A stretch of 64,000 nucleotides of DNA from Parvibaculum sedimenti (GCF_009184905.1 NZ_WESC01000006.1:62001-126000); one strand, 5' to 3'. Shown: positions 27,990 through 36,879, counted from the stretch's first letter. The notes: a model not told the origin generated them from the sequence alone. A program made the numbers and translations.

Positions 27990-29120
27990 TTACGCCGCCT
28001 GCGAATAGCGCTTGAGCTGGTGATCGACGTTGCCGAACTGGGTGTCGATCATGGTCAGCCGCTTGAAGTAGTGGCCGACATTGAGTTCGTCGGTCATGCC
28101 CATGCCGCCGTGAAGCTGCACGGCCTGCTGGCCGACGAAGCGGCCGGCCTTGCCGATCTGCACCTTGGCGCCGGCGGCGGCCTTGACGCGCTCGGCGTCG
28201 CTCTCCGAAAGCTTCAGGTTGACCATGTAGGTCATGGAGACGGACTGCTCATAGGCCATGAACATGTCGACCATGCGGTGCTGCAGCACCTGGAACTTGC
28301 CGATGGGAACGCCGAACTGCTTGCGCGTCTTGCAGTACTCGACGGTCGCCTTGTTGAGTTCGCCCATGCAGCCGATGGCTTCGGCGGAGAGAGCGGCGAT
28401 CGCCTGATCGGTGATCTTCTCGACGAGCGGCAGGGCCTTGCCTTCCGCGCCGATCAGCGCGTCGGCGCCGAGCTTGACGTTCTCGAAGGTGATTTCCGAA
28501 GCGCGGCGGCCATCGACCGTCGGGTAGTCGCGGGTCGAAACGCCCGCCGCCGACTTGTCGACGATGAAGACCGAGACGCCGTCGCGGTCGCCCTGGCCGC
28601 CGGAGGTGCGCGCGGTCACAATCAGCTTCTGGGCCCAGGGGGCGCCGAGAACGACGGCCTTGTAACCGTTCAGCGTGTAGCCCGCGCCGTCCTTCTTCGC
28701 CGTGGTGACGAGGTCGGCAAGGTTGTAGCGGCCCTGCGGCTCGGCATAGGCGAAGGCCCAAACGGTCGAGCCGTCAACGATGCCGGGGATGAAGGCGTCC
28801 TGCTGCGCCTTCGAGCCGCCCTCGCGGAGGAACCCGCCGGCGAGCACGACCGTCTCGACGAAGGGTTCGACGACGAGGTGACGGCCGAACTCTTCCATCA
28901 GGATCATCGTTTCGATGGGGCCGCCGCCGAGGCCGCCCTGCTCTTCCGAAAAGGGCGCGGCGAGAAGGCCGAGATCGGCGAACTGCTTCCACATGGCCGG
29001 GTTCCAGCCGTCGGCCGACTTCACGATCTTGCGGCGCGTGTCGAAGTCATATTTGTCGGCGAGCAGGCTCTGCACCGAATTGCGCAGCAGCGTCTGCTCC
29101 TCGCTGAACGAAAAATCCAT
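27990..29120 (-). CDS. acyl-CoA dehydrogenase, beta-type (non-catalytic) subunit
   Basis: A 376-residue acyl-CoA dehydrogenase-fold protein: FSEEQTLLRNSVQSLL, GLLAAPFSEEQGGLGGG, TLNGYKAVVLGAPWA and CKTRKQFGVPIGKFQVLQHRMVDMF. The isovaleryl-type base position holds Ala (IAALSAEA) and the C-terminal site reads TQFGNVDHQLKRY, so no catalytic Glu is visible. Such proteins (PimD or FadE27-like small subunits) pair with alpha-type partners. It is the last gene of the leftward ligase-SDR-dehydrogenase operon, and it faces the tandem alpha-type genes across the terminator; these are the natural partners. Confidence 0.87.
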   Translation of the reverse strand: MDFSFSEEQTLLRNSVQSLLADKYDFDTRRKIVKSADGWNPAMWKQFADLGLLAAPFSEEQGGLGGGPIETMILMEEFGRHLVVEPFVETVVLAGGFLREGGSKAQQDAFIPGIVDGSTVWAFAYAEPQGRYNLADLVTTAKKDGAGYTLNGYKAVVLGAPWAQKLIVTARTSGGQGDRDGVSVFIVDKSAAGVSTRDYPTVDGRRASEITFENVKLGADALIGAEGKALPLVEKITDQAIAALSAEAIGCMGELNKATVEYCKTRKQFGVPIGKFQVLQHRMVDMFMAYEQSVSMTYMVNLKLSESDAERVKAAAGAKVQIGKAGRFVGQQAVQLHGGMGMTDELNVGHYFKRLTMIDTQFGNVDHQLKRYSQAA

Positions 29121-29194
29121 TGTCGGCTTTCATCCTTGTCTGGTGTTTGTCTTCGGCCTGACGGCCCGGGTCCATATGGCCGCTGGTATTCCCG

Positions 29195-30097
29195 TCAGCC
29201 GCCGATCGCGTCCGGCGGTCTCGTCTTGCTGAGAAGGTCCTTGACGATCGGGCCAAGCTCGACCGGATCGAAACGGCGTTTCGGATTGATGGCGGGCCCG
29301 CGATGCCAGCGCTCGAAGACTGTCAGCCTCCCGCCCGTCGACTCGAAGACCTGTCCGGTCACGTCTTTCGACTCGCTGCTTCCTAGCCAGACGACGACCG
29401 GCGCGATATTGGCGGGATCGCGGGGGTTCCACTCGCCCTCGGGTACCGCCACGGCATAGCCGAGATCTTCCGTCATCCGGGTAAGCGCGCCCGGCGAGAT
29501 CGCATTCACGGTGATGCCATAGCGCGCAAGCTCCATCGCCGACGTGATCGTGAAAGCGGCAATGCCGGCTTTGGCCGCGCCATAATTGCATTGTCCCTGA
29601 TTGCCCAGCAGGCCCGAGACGGAGGTTGTGTTGATGATGCGGGCGTCGACCGTCTTGCCTTCCTTTACCTGTGCCCGCCAGTAGTTCGCGGCATGGTGAG
29701 CCGGGCAAAACGTGCCTCTCAGATGAACCTTGATGACCGCATCCCATTCGTCGATCGTCATGTTGGTCAGCATGCGGTCGCGCAAAATGCCGGCATTGCT
29801 GACGAGCACGTCGAGGCCGCCAAAGGTCGAGATCGCTTGATCGACCATCCGTTTGGCGCCGTCCCAATCGGACACGTCATCGCCATTGGCGACCGCCTCG
29901 CCCCCCATGGCCCTGATTTCCTTCGCCAGCGCCTCGGCGGGTTCGCTCGACCGGCCTTCGCCTGTCCGCTCTCCACCGAGATCGTTCACCACAACCTTGG
30001 CACCCTGACGCGCGAATTCCAGGCAATGTTCCCGCCCGATACCTCTGGCACCGCCCGTCACGATAACAACGCGGCCCTTGCACAATCCAGACGTCAT
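29195..30097 (-). CDS. short-chain dehydrogenase (MFE/17beta-HSD4-like hydroxyacyl-CoA DH)
   Basis: A 300-residue SDR. The cofactor loop is TGGARGIGREHC near residues 15-26, then VVNDLGG, and the catalytic Ser and Tyr-x-x-x-Lys lie in INTTSVSGLLGNQGQCNYGAAKAG. The N-terminal VVVNDLGGERTGEGRSSEPAEALAKEI stretch is typical of the dehydrogenase domain of peroxisomal multifunctional enzyme 2, which oxidises (R)-3-hydroxyacyl-CoA. That matches the stereochemistry of the MaoC hydratase in this island. It lies between the acyl-CoA ligase (16 bp) and the beta-type dehydrogenase gene (74 bp). Confidence 0.88.
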   Translation of the reverse strand: MTSGLCKGRVVIVTGGARGIGREHCLEFARQGAKVVVNDLGGERTGEGRSSEPAEALAKEIRAMGGEAVANGDDVSDWDGAKRMVDQAISTFGGLDVLVSNAGILRDRMLTNMTIDEWDAVIKVHLRGTFCPAHHAANYWRAQVKEGKTVDARIINTTSVSGLLGNQGQCNYGAAKAGIAAFTITSAMELARYGITVNAISPGALTRMTEDLGYAVAVPEGEWNPRDPANIAPVVVWLGSSESKDVTGQVFESTGGRLTVFERWHRGPAINPKRRFDPVELGPIVKDLLSKTRPPDAIGG

Positions 30098-30113
30098 TCT
30101 TTTCCCCTTCCCG

Positions 30114-31688
30114 TCATATTTTCTTTTCGCCTTGCCAGTATCTGTCGCGAACCGTCCGCCGCACGATCTTGCCCGTCGTCAGCCGCGGCAGGTCATCCGC
30201 GAAATCGACGGATCGGGGGCGTTTATAGGCCGCCAGCCGCGCACCCACGAAATCGAGTATGTCCTTGGCCAGCGCTTCGCCCGGTTCGTAACCATCATTG
30301 AGCTGAACGACAGCCTTCACTTCTTCGCCCCAGTCCTTGTTGGGCACGCCGACTGTGGCCACGTCCTTGACCGAGGGGTGCTGAAGGATCTCCTGGTCGA
30401 TCTCGGCGGGATAGATGTTGACGCCGCCGGAAATAATGACCTCGGCGCTGCGGCCAGTCAGGAACAGGAATCCGTCCTCATCGACATAGCCCATGTCGCC
30501 CATGGTGAAAAAATCGCCCCGGTAGACGCTCGCGGTTTTTTCCGGCGCCTTGAAATATTCGAACCGGCCGGTTTCGGGCGCCTTGAAATAGACGGTGCCG
30601 ATCTCGCCTCGCGGCAACTCCTTGCCATTCTCGTCCTGAATCTGCAGAACGACACCCTCCGTCGGCTTGCCCACCGAACCGGGCTTTTCTAGCCATTCGT
30701 CCGGATGGACAAAGACTCCGCCGCCTTCCGTCGCGCCGTAATATTCAAAGACGACCGGACCGAGCCACTCGATCGTCTCCCGTTTCACATGCACGGGGCA
30801 GGGGGCCGCCCCGTGGAGGATCCACCTCAGCGTCGAGATGTCGTATTTGGCCCGGACCTCGGGCGGAAGAAGGAGAATGCGGTGAAGCATGGTCGGTACG
30901 ACATGCGTATGCGTGATGCGCAGTTTATCGACCAGCCGAAGCATTTCCTCCGCGTCCCACTTGTCCATCAGTACCGTGCCGACGCCGGCCGAGAGCGGAA
31001 GCAGGAGATTGAGGGACAGCGGCGCCGCGTGATAAAGCGGCCCCGTCACCACAGCCAGGTCCGTGGCGTTGTTGAACCGCGCCGTCTCGACCATCTTGCT
31101 GAAAAGCGACGAGGCCGCCGGCGCGCTGCCCCGGTAAACGCCCTTCGGATGACCGGTCGTGCCCGACGTATAGAGCATCTGGCTGCCGATGACGGGATCG
31201 TCGATATTCGCGCCGGACTCGCGCGCGACCAGCGCGTCGTAAGAGGCAAAACCCTCGATTGGTCCGCCCACGGCGAGTTTGATGCGCAGACCGGACGCCG
31301 CGGTAGCGGCTTGCGTCGCCGAGGGAGCAAGCCGTATATCCGCGATAAAAGCCTTGGCCTCGCAATTGTCCACGATATAGGCGACTTCCGTGGGCGTGAG
31401 ATGCCAGTTGACGGGAGTCATCCGGAATCCGGCACGTTGACAGGCCACGACGGTCTCGACGAATTCGGGACGGTTGATGCAGAGCAGCGCCACGCCATCG
31501 TCGGGTTGAAGGCCCGCGCCACGCAACACCCTGACCAGCCGGTTGGCCTGCGCATTCAACTCTGAAAAACTGCGGCTGCCTTTTTCGGATGAAATCGCGA
31601 GCCGGTCCGGCGCATGGGCTGCGTGCCAGGCGACGATCATTCCCTTCGATGCGGCGTCCTCGAACGACAGGCTTGACGCAGCTGTCAT
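30114..31688 (-). CDS. acyl-CoA synthetase (FadD/AMP-binding)
   Basis: An adenylate-forming ligase of 524 residues that makes an acyl-CoA from acid, ATP and CoA. The P-loop is MLYTSGTTGHPKGVYRG (about residue 165), the adenine motif EYYGATEGGG, the hinge GDMGYVDEDGFLFLTGRSAEVIISGGVNIYP, and the C-terminal catalytic Lys is in LTTGKIVRR. The acid substrate is not predictable; long-chain, steroid and bicyclic acids all occur in this family. It leads the leftward operon and is preceded by a 20-bp perfect palindrome over a -10 box, so it is probably the regulated entry step for the CoA-linked part of the island. Confidence 0.9.
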   Translation of the reverse strand: MTAASSLSFEDAASKGMIVAWHAAHAPDRLAISSEKGSRSFSELNAQANRLVRVLRGAGLQPDDGVALLCINRPEFVETVVACQRAGFRMTPVNWHLTPTEVAYIVDNCEAKAFIADIRLAPSATQAATAASGLRIKLAVGGPIEGFASYDALVARESGANIDDPVIGSQMLYTSGTTGHPKGVYRGSAPAASSLFSKMVETARFNNATDLAVVTGPLYHAAPLSLNLLLPLSAGVGTVLMDKWDAEEMLRLVDKLRITHTHVVPTMLHRILLLPPEVRAKYDISTLRWILHGAAPCPVHVKRETIEWLGPVVFEYYGATEGGGVFVHPDEWLEKPGSVGKPTEGVVLQIQDENGKELPRGEIGTVYFKAPETGRFEYFKAPEKTASVYRGDFFTMGDMGYVDEDGFLFLTGRSAEVIISGGVNIYPAEIDQEILQHPSVKDVATVGVPNKDWGEEVKAVVQLNDGYEPGEALAKDILDFVGARLAAYKRPRSVDFADDLPRLTTGKIVRRTVRDRYWQGEKKI

Positions 31689-31767
31689 GGTTCCTCCCTG
31701 AAACGCTCTTCCCCGGTTGCCGACACGAGAGGCCGACTTCGGATAGTTTAATCATCCGCATAGCTTT

Positions 31768-31787
31768 TAAAACATTATAATGTTTTA
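31768..31787. promoter_or_regulatory. 20-bp perfect palindrome over the ligase promoter
   Basis: TAAAACATTATAATGTTTTA is a perfect 20-bp palindrome, 80 bp before the acyl-CoA ligase start. On the minus strand it contains a consensus -10 box (TATAAT, 31774-31779), with TCGACA (31796-31801) 16 bp upstream as a -35 box. A repressor bound here would block the promoter directly. The sequence is strikingly AT-rich against its surroundings. The cognate protein is unknown; the TetR at the left end and the IclR are candidates. Confidence 0.6.
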
Positions 31788-31863
31788 CGGAATGCTGTCG
31801 ATGGCCTGAAAGCAGCCGCGAAATCTCCGGCGCGTGGATACAAAAGATCAGCTTGCCTCGACG

Positions 31864-32046
31864 TCAGATGACGCCATCGGCCTTCAGGGCGTCGATTTCG
31901 CTGTCGCTGAGCCCCGGCACGCCGCCGTAAATTTCGCGATTGTGCTCGCCGGGTCTCGCGTTGGACGCGCCCGTCATCCGCGGCGTGCCGTGATACCGCA
32001 ATGGAGAAAAGCCCATGCGTTCACAATGCCGGAAGCAGCCTGGACG
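31864..32046 (-). pseudogene. C-terminal stub of a class III (CaiB/BaiF) CoA-transferase
   Basis: The last 50 or so codons of a CaiB/BaiF CoA-transferase are readable on the minus strand: RYHGTPRMTGASNARPGEHN, then VPGLSDSEIDALKADGVI and a stop. These match the usual C-terminal PGEHN and LSDxEIxxL pattern of the family. The rest of the gene (about 350 codons expected) is missing. The frame runs straight into IS3-type transposase debris near 32046, so an insertion and later deletion removed the 5' part. The right-hand limit is approximate. Confidence 0.65.
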
Positions 32047-32375
32047 GTGAGTTTTATGGCAAGGATGTCGCGCTCCGCCTTGAGCTTCGTGACCTCGCGG
32101 CGAAGCACGTTCGATCTCCAGCTGTTCGGGCTTCATCCGCCATGGCCGGGAAAGGCATGCGCCGGATCGACCGCCAGTCCCCGATCCATTTGCGAAGCAC
32201 ATTCTGGTGCACATCAAGATCACGGACCGCTTGCGCTATCGTCACGCCCCGTTCCCGCACCAGATTCACCGCCTCAAGCTTGAACTCGCGGTTGAATATC
32301 CTTCGTCCCATAGTCCACCTCCGGTTCCATCATGACACCTAAACTTCGTGTCCGTGAAACCGGCAGCAGCCCAGA
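32047..32375 (-). mobile_element. decayed IS3-family element, orfA remnant
   Basis: Reading leftward, an ATG at 32311 opens an IS3-type orfA: MGRRIFNREFKLEAVNLVRE, then GVTIAQAVRDLDVHQNVLRKWI. Typical continuation pieces follow in shifted frames: DPAHAFPGHG, MKPEQLEIER, then REVTKLKAERDIL. At least two frame changes have destroyed it, and no orfB (DDE integrase) is present. The sequence to the right of the start (to about 32375) may hold the terminal inverted repeat, but the other end is lost, so the limits are approximate. It marks the break that truncated the neighbouring CoA-transferase gene. Confidence 0.7.
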
Positions 32376-32747
32376 CCATGAAATCATTGCCGCCTTTATG
32401 ATTCAGACACTTAGAATTTCAATTGACCATCGAGTGGGAGTGATGGGTGCGTGAGGGAACCCATATAGAAACAGCATAAGAAAAATATATGGTTAGAGGC
32501 GATCTTGGTGATGATCGGCAACCTGCCGCCACCTGGTGCTGCCCTTGTTTCGTCACGTTGTTGGTCTACGTCTATCCGTTGCGCAGGAATTCACGGAAGC
32601 CGGGATAGCTGATGATGTTTTTGAATTCCTGCGGGCTGCGTTGAGACGAACCTATTGCTCTGGGTTGTTGGACTCCGAAGTGCCCCGCTGCGCAGCGCCG
32701 CCCGGCGTAGTGTGTTCGTGGCATGTGCCCGGGTATGGAGGCTGAAT
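32376..32747. other. gene-free stretch before the P-type ATPase
   Basis: No convincing gene is seen here. A leftward frame ends at about 32572 with a protein-like tail (EFKNIISYPGFREFLRNG), which could be the end of a lost gene, but the upstream part of that frame has no recognisable character. The region probably holds the ATPase promoter; no clear -35/-10 pair stood out. Confidence 0.4.
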
Positions 32748-35120
32748 ATGACGAGCCCATCGTCTTCGGTAGCCGGTTATTCAGCCAAATCAAGCAGCGC
32801 CACGGACATTGGCGGGCCGACGGGCCTGACAAGCGAAGATGCTCGTGATCGGCGGGAGAAGTTCGGCCCCAATGCAATGCCCGATACGAGCGCGCACCCG
32901 CTTCGCATGGTGCTGGAAAAGTTCTGGGCGCCCGTTCCATGGATGCTTGAGGCGGCGATTGCACTTGAATTGATACTTGGCAAAGACGTCGAAGCCGCAA
33001 TCATCGCAGCTTTGTTGGTGTTCAATGCGGCGCTTGGATTGTTCCAGGAGAGTCGCGCCCAGGCGACTCTTGCGGCGCTCAGGTCGCGCCTGGCGCTGAA
33101 TGCATCTGTCCGGCGCGACGGCGTGTGGAAGACCCTGCCTGTCGTCGAACTGGTTCCGGGCGATGCTGTGAAACTAACGCTCGGCGGTGTAGTTCCTGCG
33201 GATGTCCGTCTTGTCTCAGGTGAAGTCCTGCTCGACCAGTCGATGCTGACTGGTGAATCGGTGCCCATAGAGGCCGGTGCGGGCATACAAGCCTATGCAG
33301 GTGCTTTGGTGCGGCGCGGCGAGGCGGTGGCGGAGGTCATGACCACCGGAGCGCGAACCAAGTTCGGACGCACCGCGGAACTCGTCCGCACCGCCCATGT
33401 CGTAAGTTCCCAGCAGCAGGCAGTCTTGCGCGTGGTGCGCAATCTTGCCGCCTTGAATGGCGTCGCGATCTTCCTCCTTGTGACCTATGCCTACTGGCTC
33501 AAGATGCCGGCCGCCGAGATCATCCCTCTCGTCCTGACGGCGGTTCTTGCATCGATCCCCGTCGCGCTGCCGGCGACCTTCACACTGGCGTCTGCACTCG
33601 GGGCGCGGGCTCTGGCAAATTTTGGCGTTCTTTCGACTCGCCTTTCGGCTGTGGATGAGGCGGCGACGATGACCGTCTTGTGCGCCGACAAGACGGGCAC
33701 CCTGACTCAGAACGCTCTGACGGTGACCACCGTTCGCCCCATGCCCGGATTTGACGAGGCACATGTCCTGGCACTGGCCGCAATGGCCAGTTCGGATGGC
33801 GGTCAGGATCCGGTGGACAGTGCCATTCGGTCAGCCGCCTCGGCCAAGGCCGTTTCAGAATCGTCGAAGCTGATGGAGTTCGTGCCGTTCGACCCGACGA
33901 CGAAGATGTCGGAGGCAAGGGTCCAGGATCCAGCCGGCGAGACGCAACGCGTTGTGAAAGGCGCTTTCGCAGCAGTCATCGGTCTAACCGAGCCTTCATC
34001 AACCGCGACAGCCATGTGCGATGAACTCGAGAAGATGGGGTTAAGGGTGTTGGCGGTCGCGTTCGGACCACCGAAGTCGATGAAGCTCACAGGACTGATC
34101 GCGCTAAGCGACCCGCCGCGCGCTGACTCGGCTGCACTCATCGCTGAACTGCGCGATCTGGGCGTTCGCACCGTGATGGTGACGGGCGATGCTCCAGCGA
34201 CGGCAGCCAGCGTGGCTCACGCGGTGGGGCTTGATGGTGCGGTCTGCCCGCCAAGACCGATCCCAGACAGCGTCAGCCCGGAACAATTCGCGGTCTTCGC
34301 CGGGGTCCTGCCGGAGGACAAGTACAAGCTCGTCAAGGCGTTCCAGAAGGGCGGCCACACCGTCGGCATGTGCGGTGATGGTGCCAACGATGCCCCGGCG
34401 TTGCGTCAGGCCCAGATGGGCATCGCGGTGTCGACCGCCACTGACGTTGCCAAATCGGCGGCCGGTATGGTTCTTACAAAACCCGGGCTCGTGGGTGTCG
34501 TCGCCGCAGTCAAGGAAGGCAGGGTGACATTCCAACGCATCCTGACCTACACACTGAACTCCGTCATTAAGAAGATTGTGACGATTCTCTTCCTGATCGT
34601 CGGTCTCTTTTTGACGGGGCAGGGGATATTGACGCCGTTGCTTATGGTCATCGTGATGATCGCGGGCGATTTTCTTGCCATGTCGTTGACGACAGACAAT
34701 GTGCGGCCATCCCCGGCGCCAAATGTATGGCGTATCAGCAGTCTGACAGCGGCGGGCGTCGTCATGGGCGTCTGCCAATTGGCATTCTGCACTGGCGTCC
34801 TGGCAATCGGACATTTTGGATTGATGCTGGAGGCCGGGGTCTTGAGAACTCTGGCCTTCATAACTCTGGTTTTCAGCAGCCAGGCGACGATCTACGCCAT
34901 TCGCGGGCGGCGGCATCTGTGGGGCCCTCGTCCGAGCCTCTGGGTGGTTGTGTCATCTGTGGCCGATGTCGCGCTCGCATCGACATTTGCCGTCGTTGGA
35001 ATCTCCATGGCCCCGTTGCCGATCTGGATGGTCGCCATCGACCTCGCTGCGGCGGCGGTACTGGCTGCCATCTTGGCGGCGGTGAAGGTTCTCGTATTTT
35101 CTCGCTTGAGGATCGCCTAG
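32748..35120 (+). CDS. P-type ATPase, type IIIA (proton-pump-like)
   Basis: A cation P-type ATPase of 790 residues. It has the actuator TGES loop (Thr168-Ser171), the phosphorylated Asp314 in CADKTGTLTQN, the MVTGDAPATA motif and the hinge GDGANDAP (Asp544, Asp548). About ten membrane segments are expected. In the sixth, Asp641 in MIAGDFLAMSLTTDN lines up with the proton-binding Asp684 of plant plasma-membrane H+-ATPase; with the overall length, this supports a type IIIA proton pump rather than a Ca or Cu pump. I chose ATG 32748, with TGGAGG before it; an in-frame start 31 codons upstream reads as non-family sequence. It lies alone beside IS debris, which suggests acquisition. Confidence 0.88.
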   Translation: MTSPSSSVAGYSAKSSSATDIGGPTGLTSEDARDRREKFGPNAMPDTSAHPLRMVLEKFWAPVPWMLEAAIALELILGKDVEAAIIAALLVFNAALGLFQESRAQATLAALRSRLALNASVRRDGVWKTLPVVELVPGDAVKLTLGGVVPADVRLVSGEVLLDQSMLTGESVPIEAGAGIQAYAGALVRRGEAVAEVMTTGARTKFGRTAELVRTAHVVSSQQQAVLRVVRNLAALNGVAIFLLVTYAYWLKMPAAEIIPLVLTAVLASIPVALPATFTLASALGARALANFGVLSTRLSAVDEAATMTVLCADKTGTLTQNALTVTTVRPMPGFDEAHVLALAAMASSDGGQDPVDSAIRSAASAKAVSESSKLMEFVPFDPTTKMSEARVQDPAGETQRVVKGAFAAVIGLTEPSSTATAMCDELEKMGLRVLAVAFGPPKSMKLTGLIALSDPPRADSAALIAELRDLGVRTVMVTGDAPATAASVAHAVGLDGAVCPPRPIPDSVSPEQFAVFAGVLPEDKYKLVKAFQKGGHTVGMCGDGANDAPALRQAQMGIAVSTATDVAKSAAGMVLTKPGLVGVVAAVKEGRVTFQRILTYTLNSVIKKIVTILFLIVGLFLTGQGILTPLLMVIVMIAGDFLAMSLTTDNVRPSPAPNVWRISSLTAAGVVMGVCQLAFCTGVLAIGHFGLMLEAGVLRTLAFITLVFSSQATIYAIRGRRHLWGPRPSLWVVVSSVADVALASTFAVVGISMAPLPIWMVAIDLAAAAVLAAILAAVKVLVFSRLRIA

Positions 35121-35521
35121 GTCGTAGCCTCTATCAAGGGCCGCCTGATCGGCAAGAACAGGCCACACGCCATTCATCGCTGCGAATTTTCCTGAAGGTC
35201 GATTGCGGAAGAGTCGTTAGCGCGGCCTGACGGCTTTCCCTCCCGACGCCGCCATTCTCGCTGGAGATATAAGCAAGCGACGGATTGATCCCGATTGTTA
35301 TTGAACTCCGGCCAGCTTTCGGTGGTCCAAATCTCGATTCAAAATCAAAAGCAAAAGATTTTGACAATCCGCCAGTCAGTATTTGACCGTCAGAGGAAAG
35401 ACTTTTAATTCAGTGCGTTTCGATGGATCTCTCTCTTCGAGTGATGGCGAGGGTATCGTTATTGGTTTTCATGATGCGCGGGCGGCGCTAGACTTGGGCT
35501 CGCCCCTGTTGGGAGGATACG
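35121..35521. other. gene-free stretch with weak promoter signals
   Basis: About 400 bp without a supportable gene. The right half is AT-richer and holds TTGACA (35361-35366) and TTGACC (35383-35388), the latter 15 bp before TTTAAT (35404-35409); these may drive the TPR gene. No strong hairpin terminator for the ATPase gene was found. Confidence 0.35.
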
Positions 35522-36085
35522 ATGAGACGCTTCGTGTTAGCCGGGTTCCTTGTCGTCGGGCTTTTTCCCGGTGCGGCGCTTGCCGACGCCATCGGCGACA
35601 ATACCCTCTGCTACGAGCAGTTCCGCAGCGGCAACGACAAATCCGCGATCAGCTATTGCACCAAGGCGATCGAGTCCGGGCAGCTTGCGAAAGAGGATCT
35701 CGTCGCTGCGCTCATCAATCGCGGCGTCGCCTATCGCAATCTCGGGGATTCGAAGCGATCCATTGTCGATTATACCGAGGCGCTCAAATATGCGCCGAAC
35801 GACGGGATGATCTATGCCAACCGCTCCAACGCCTTGCGCGATCTCGGCGAAAACAAGCGCGCGCTTGAAGATGGCGACAAGGCGGTGAAGCTCGACAAGT
35901 ATCGCGCGGCGTCCTTCTTTGTGCGCGGCGCGGCTTACGAGGCGCTGAACGAGTATGACCCGGCGCGGCGCGATTACATGCAGGCGCTCACGCTCGAACC
36001 CGGGAACCGCGATTATCAGGACCATGTTTTCGCACTCGACGCGAAGCGCGCGCGGAAAGCGCAGCAGGGTGGCGGGGCGAAATGA
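35522..36085 (+). CDS. secreted TPR-repeat protein
   Basis: A 187-residue protein with a cleavable signal peptide (MRRFVLAGFLVVGLFPGAALA, cut near residue 21) and then tetratricopeptide repeats: AALINRGVAYRNLGDSKRSIVDYTEAL, MIYANRSNALRDLGENKRALEDGDKAV and ASFFVRGAAYEALNEYDPARRDYMQAL. TPR proteins act as binding scaffolds; this one should be periplasmic. A GGGAGG site precedes the ATG. Its stop overlaps the start of the next membrane-protein gene (ATGA), so the two are coupled. No specific partner can be named. Confidence 0.85.
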   Translation: MRRFVLAGFLVVGLFPGAALADAIGDNTLCYEQFRSGNDKSAISYCTKAIESGQLAKEDLVAALINRGVAYRNLGDSKRSIVDYTEALKYAPNDGMIYANRSNALRDLGENKRALEDGDKAVKLDKYRAASFFVRGAAYEALNEYDPARRDYMQALTLEPGNRDYQDHVFALDAKRARKAQQGGGAK

Positions 36086-36879
36086 GCGATCCTTTTTTAC
36101 CGTCCGCGAGCCCGCGTAAGCTCGATGTCCTCGCAGCCATCAAGGAAGCCTATAGGGGCGCCTGGGTGCATTTCGGGCAGATGCTCAAGCTCACCTGGCT
36201 GCCCGGCCTTCTCTATATTGCGCTGACGATCGTTGCCGCGATGCTGGATGCGAATGCCAATCCAGCCTTGCGCTTCCTTCTCGAGATCGCCTCGCTTTTC
36301 CTCTGGCCGATCATTGCGGTGGCCTGGCATCGCTTCATTCTGCTCGGCGATGCCGCGCCGGGGGCGTTTCATCTTCATTTCGGCAGGCGCGAGGCGCGTT
36401 TCCTGATGGTGTCGATCTTCCTCGGCCTGCTCATGCTGCCGGGCTACATCATGGCGGCATTGACGGTCGCGATGAACGAAGGTGCGGCCAATCCGTCGCT
36501 GTCGTTGGTGGCGTTTCTCGGGCTTATCGCGCTGCTCGTCGCCGTCTATTACTTTACCCGGTTGCTGCTTCTGCTTCCGGGCGTCGCGGTCGACGAACCG
36601 ATCGACCCGCGGCTGATCCTCGAGCGCACGCGCGGAAATTTCTGGCGCCTCGTCCTGCTGATGTTGCTGGCGACGCTGCCTATCGGCGTCGCCTTCGTGG
36701 TCATCGGAACAGTGATGCTGTCGCTCGGGTTGCCGACGCTCATCGTCTTTGTGCTTGCGGCGGTCTTCTATATTTTCTTCGCCATCGTCGGCGTTGCGGT
36801 GCTCTCCATCGCCTATCGCGAACTCGTCGGCCCGCCCGGCACGCTGGCCTACGACCTCGACAAGCCGGACGCAGGCTAA
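36082..36879 (+). CDS. hypothetical multi-pass membrane protein
   Basis: A 265-residue integral membrane protein with about six hydrophobic segments (roughly residues 32-52, 66-86, 110-135, 142-170, 192-222 and 224-250). The N-terminal region KLDVLAAIKEAYRGAWVHFGQMLKL and the overall layout resemble the glycerophosphodiesterase-membrane-domain/YciC-like groups, but I do not recognise a specific family. It is translationally coupled to the upstream TPR protein. The function is unknown. Confidence 0.75.
   Translation: MSDPFLPSASPRKLDVLAAIKEAYRGAWVHFGQMLKLTWLPGLLYIALTIVAAMLDANANPALRFLLEIASLFLWPIIAVAWHRFILLGDAAPGAFHLHFGRREARFLMVSIFLGLLMLPGYIMAALTVAMNEGAANPSLSLVAFLGLIALLVAVYYFTRLLLLLPGVAVDEPIDPRLILERTRGNFWRLVLLMLLATLPIGVAFVVIGTVMLSLGLPTLIVFVLAAVFYIFFAIVGVAVLSIAYRELVGPPGTLAYDLDKPDAG

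Noticed and set aside
27963-29459. Long rightward open frame (498 codons) opposite the beta-type acyl-CoA dehydrogenase
   Set aside because: No domain or start signal; the minus-strand dehydrogenase is unmistakable.
32572-33000. Leftward 142-codon frame ending in EFKNIISYPGFREFLRNG
   Set aside because: Only the tail looks protein-like, and most of the frame is antisense to the ATPase gene. It might be a gene remnant but cannot be supported.
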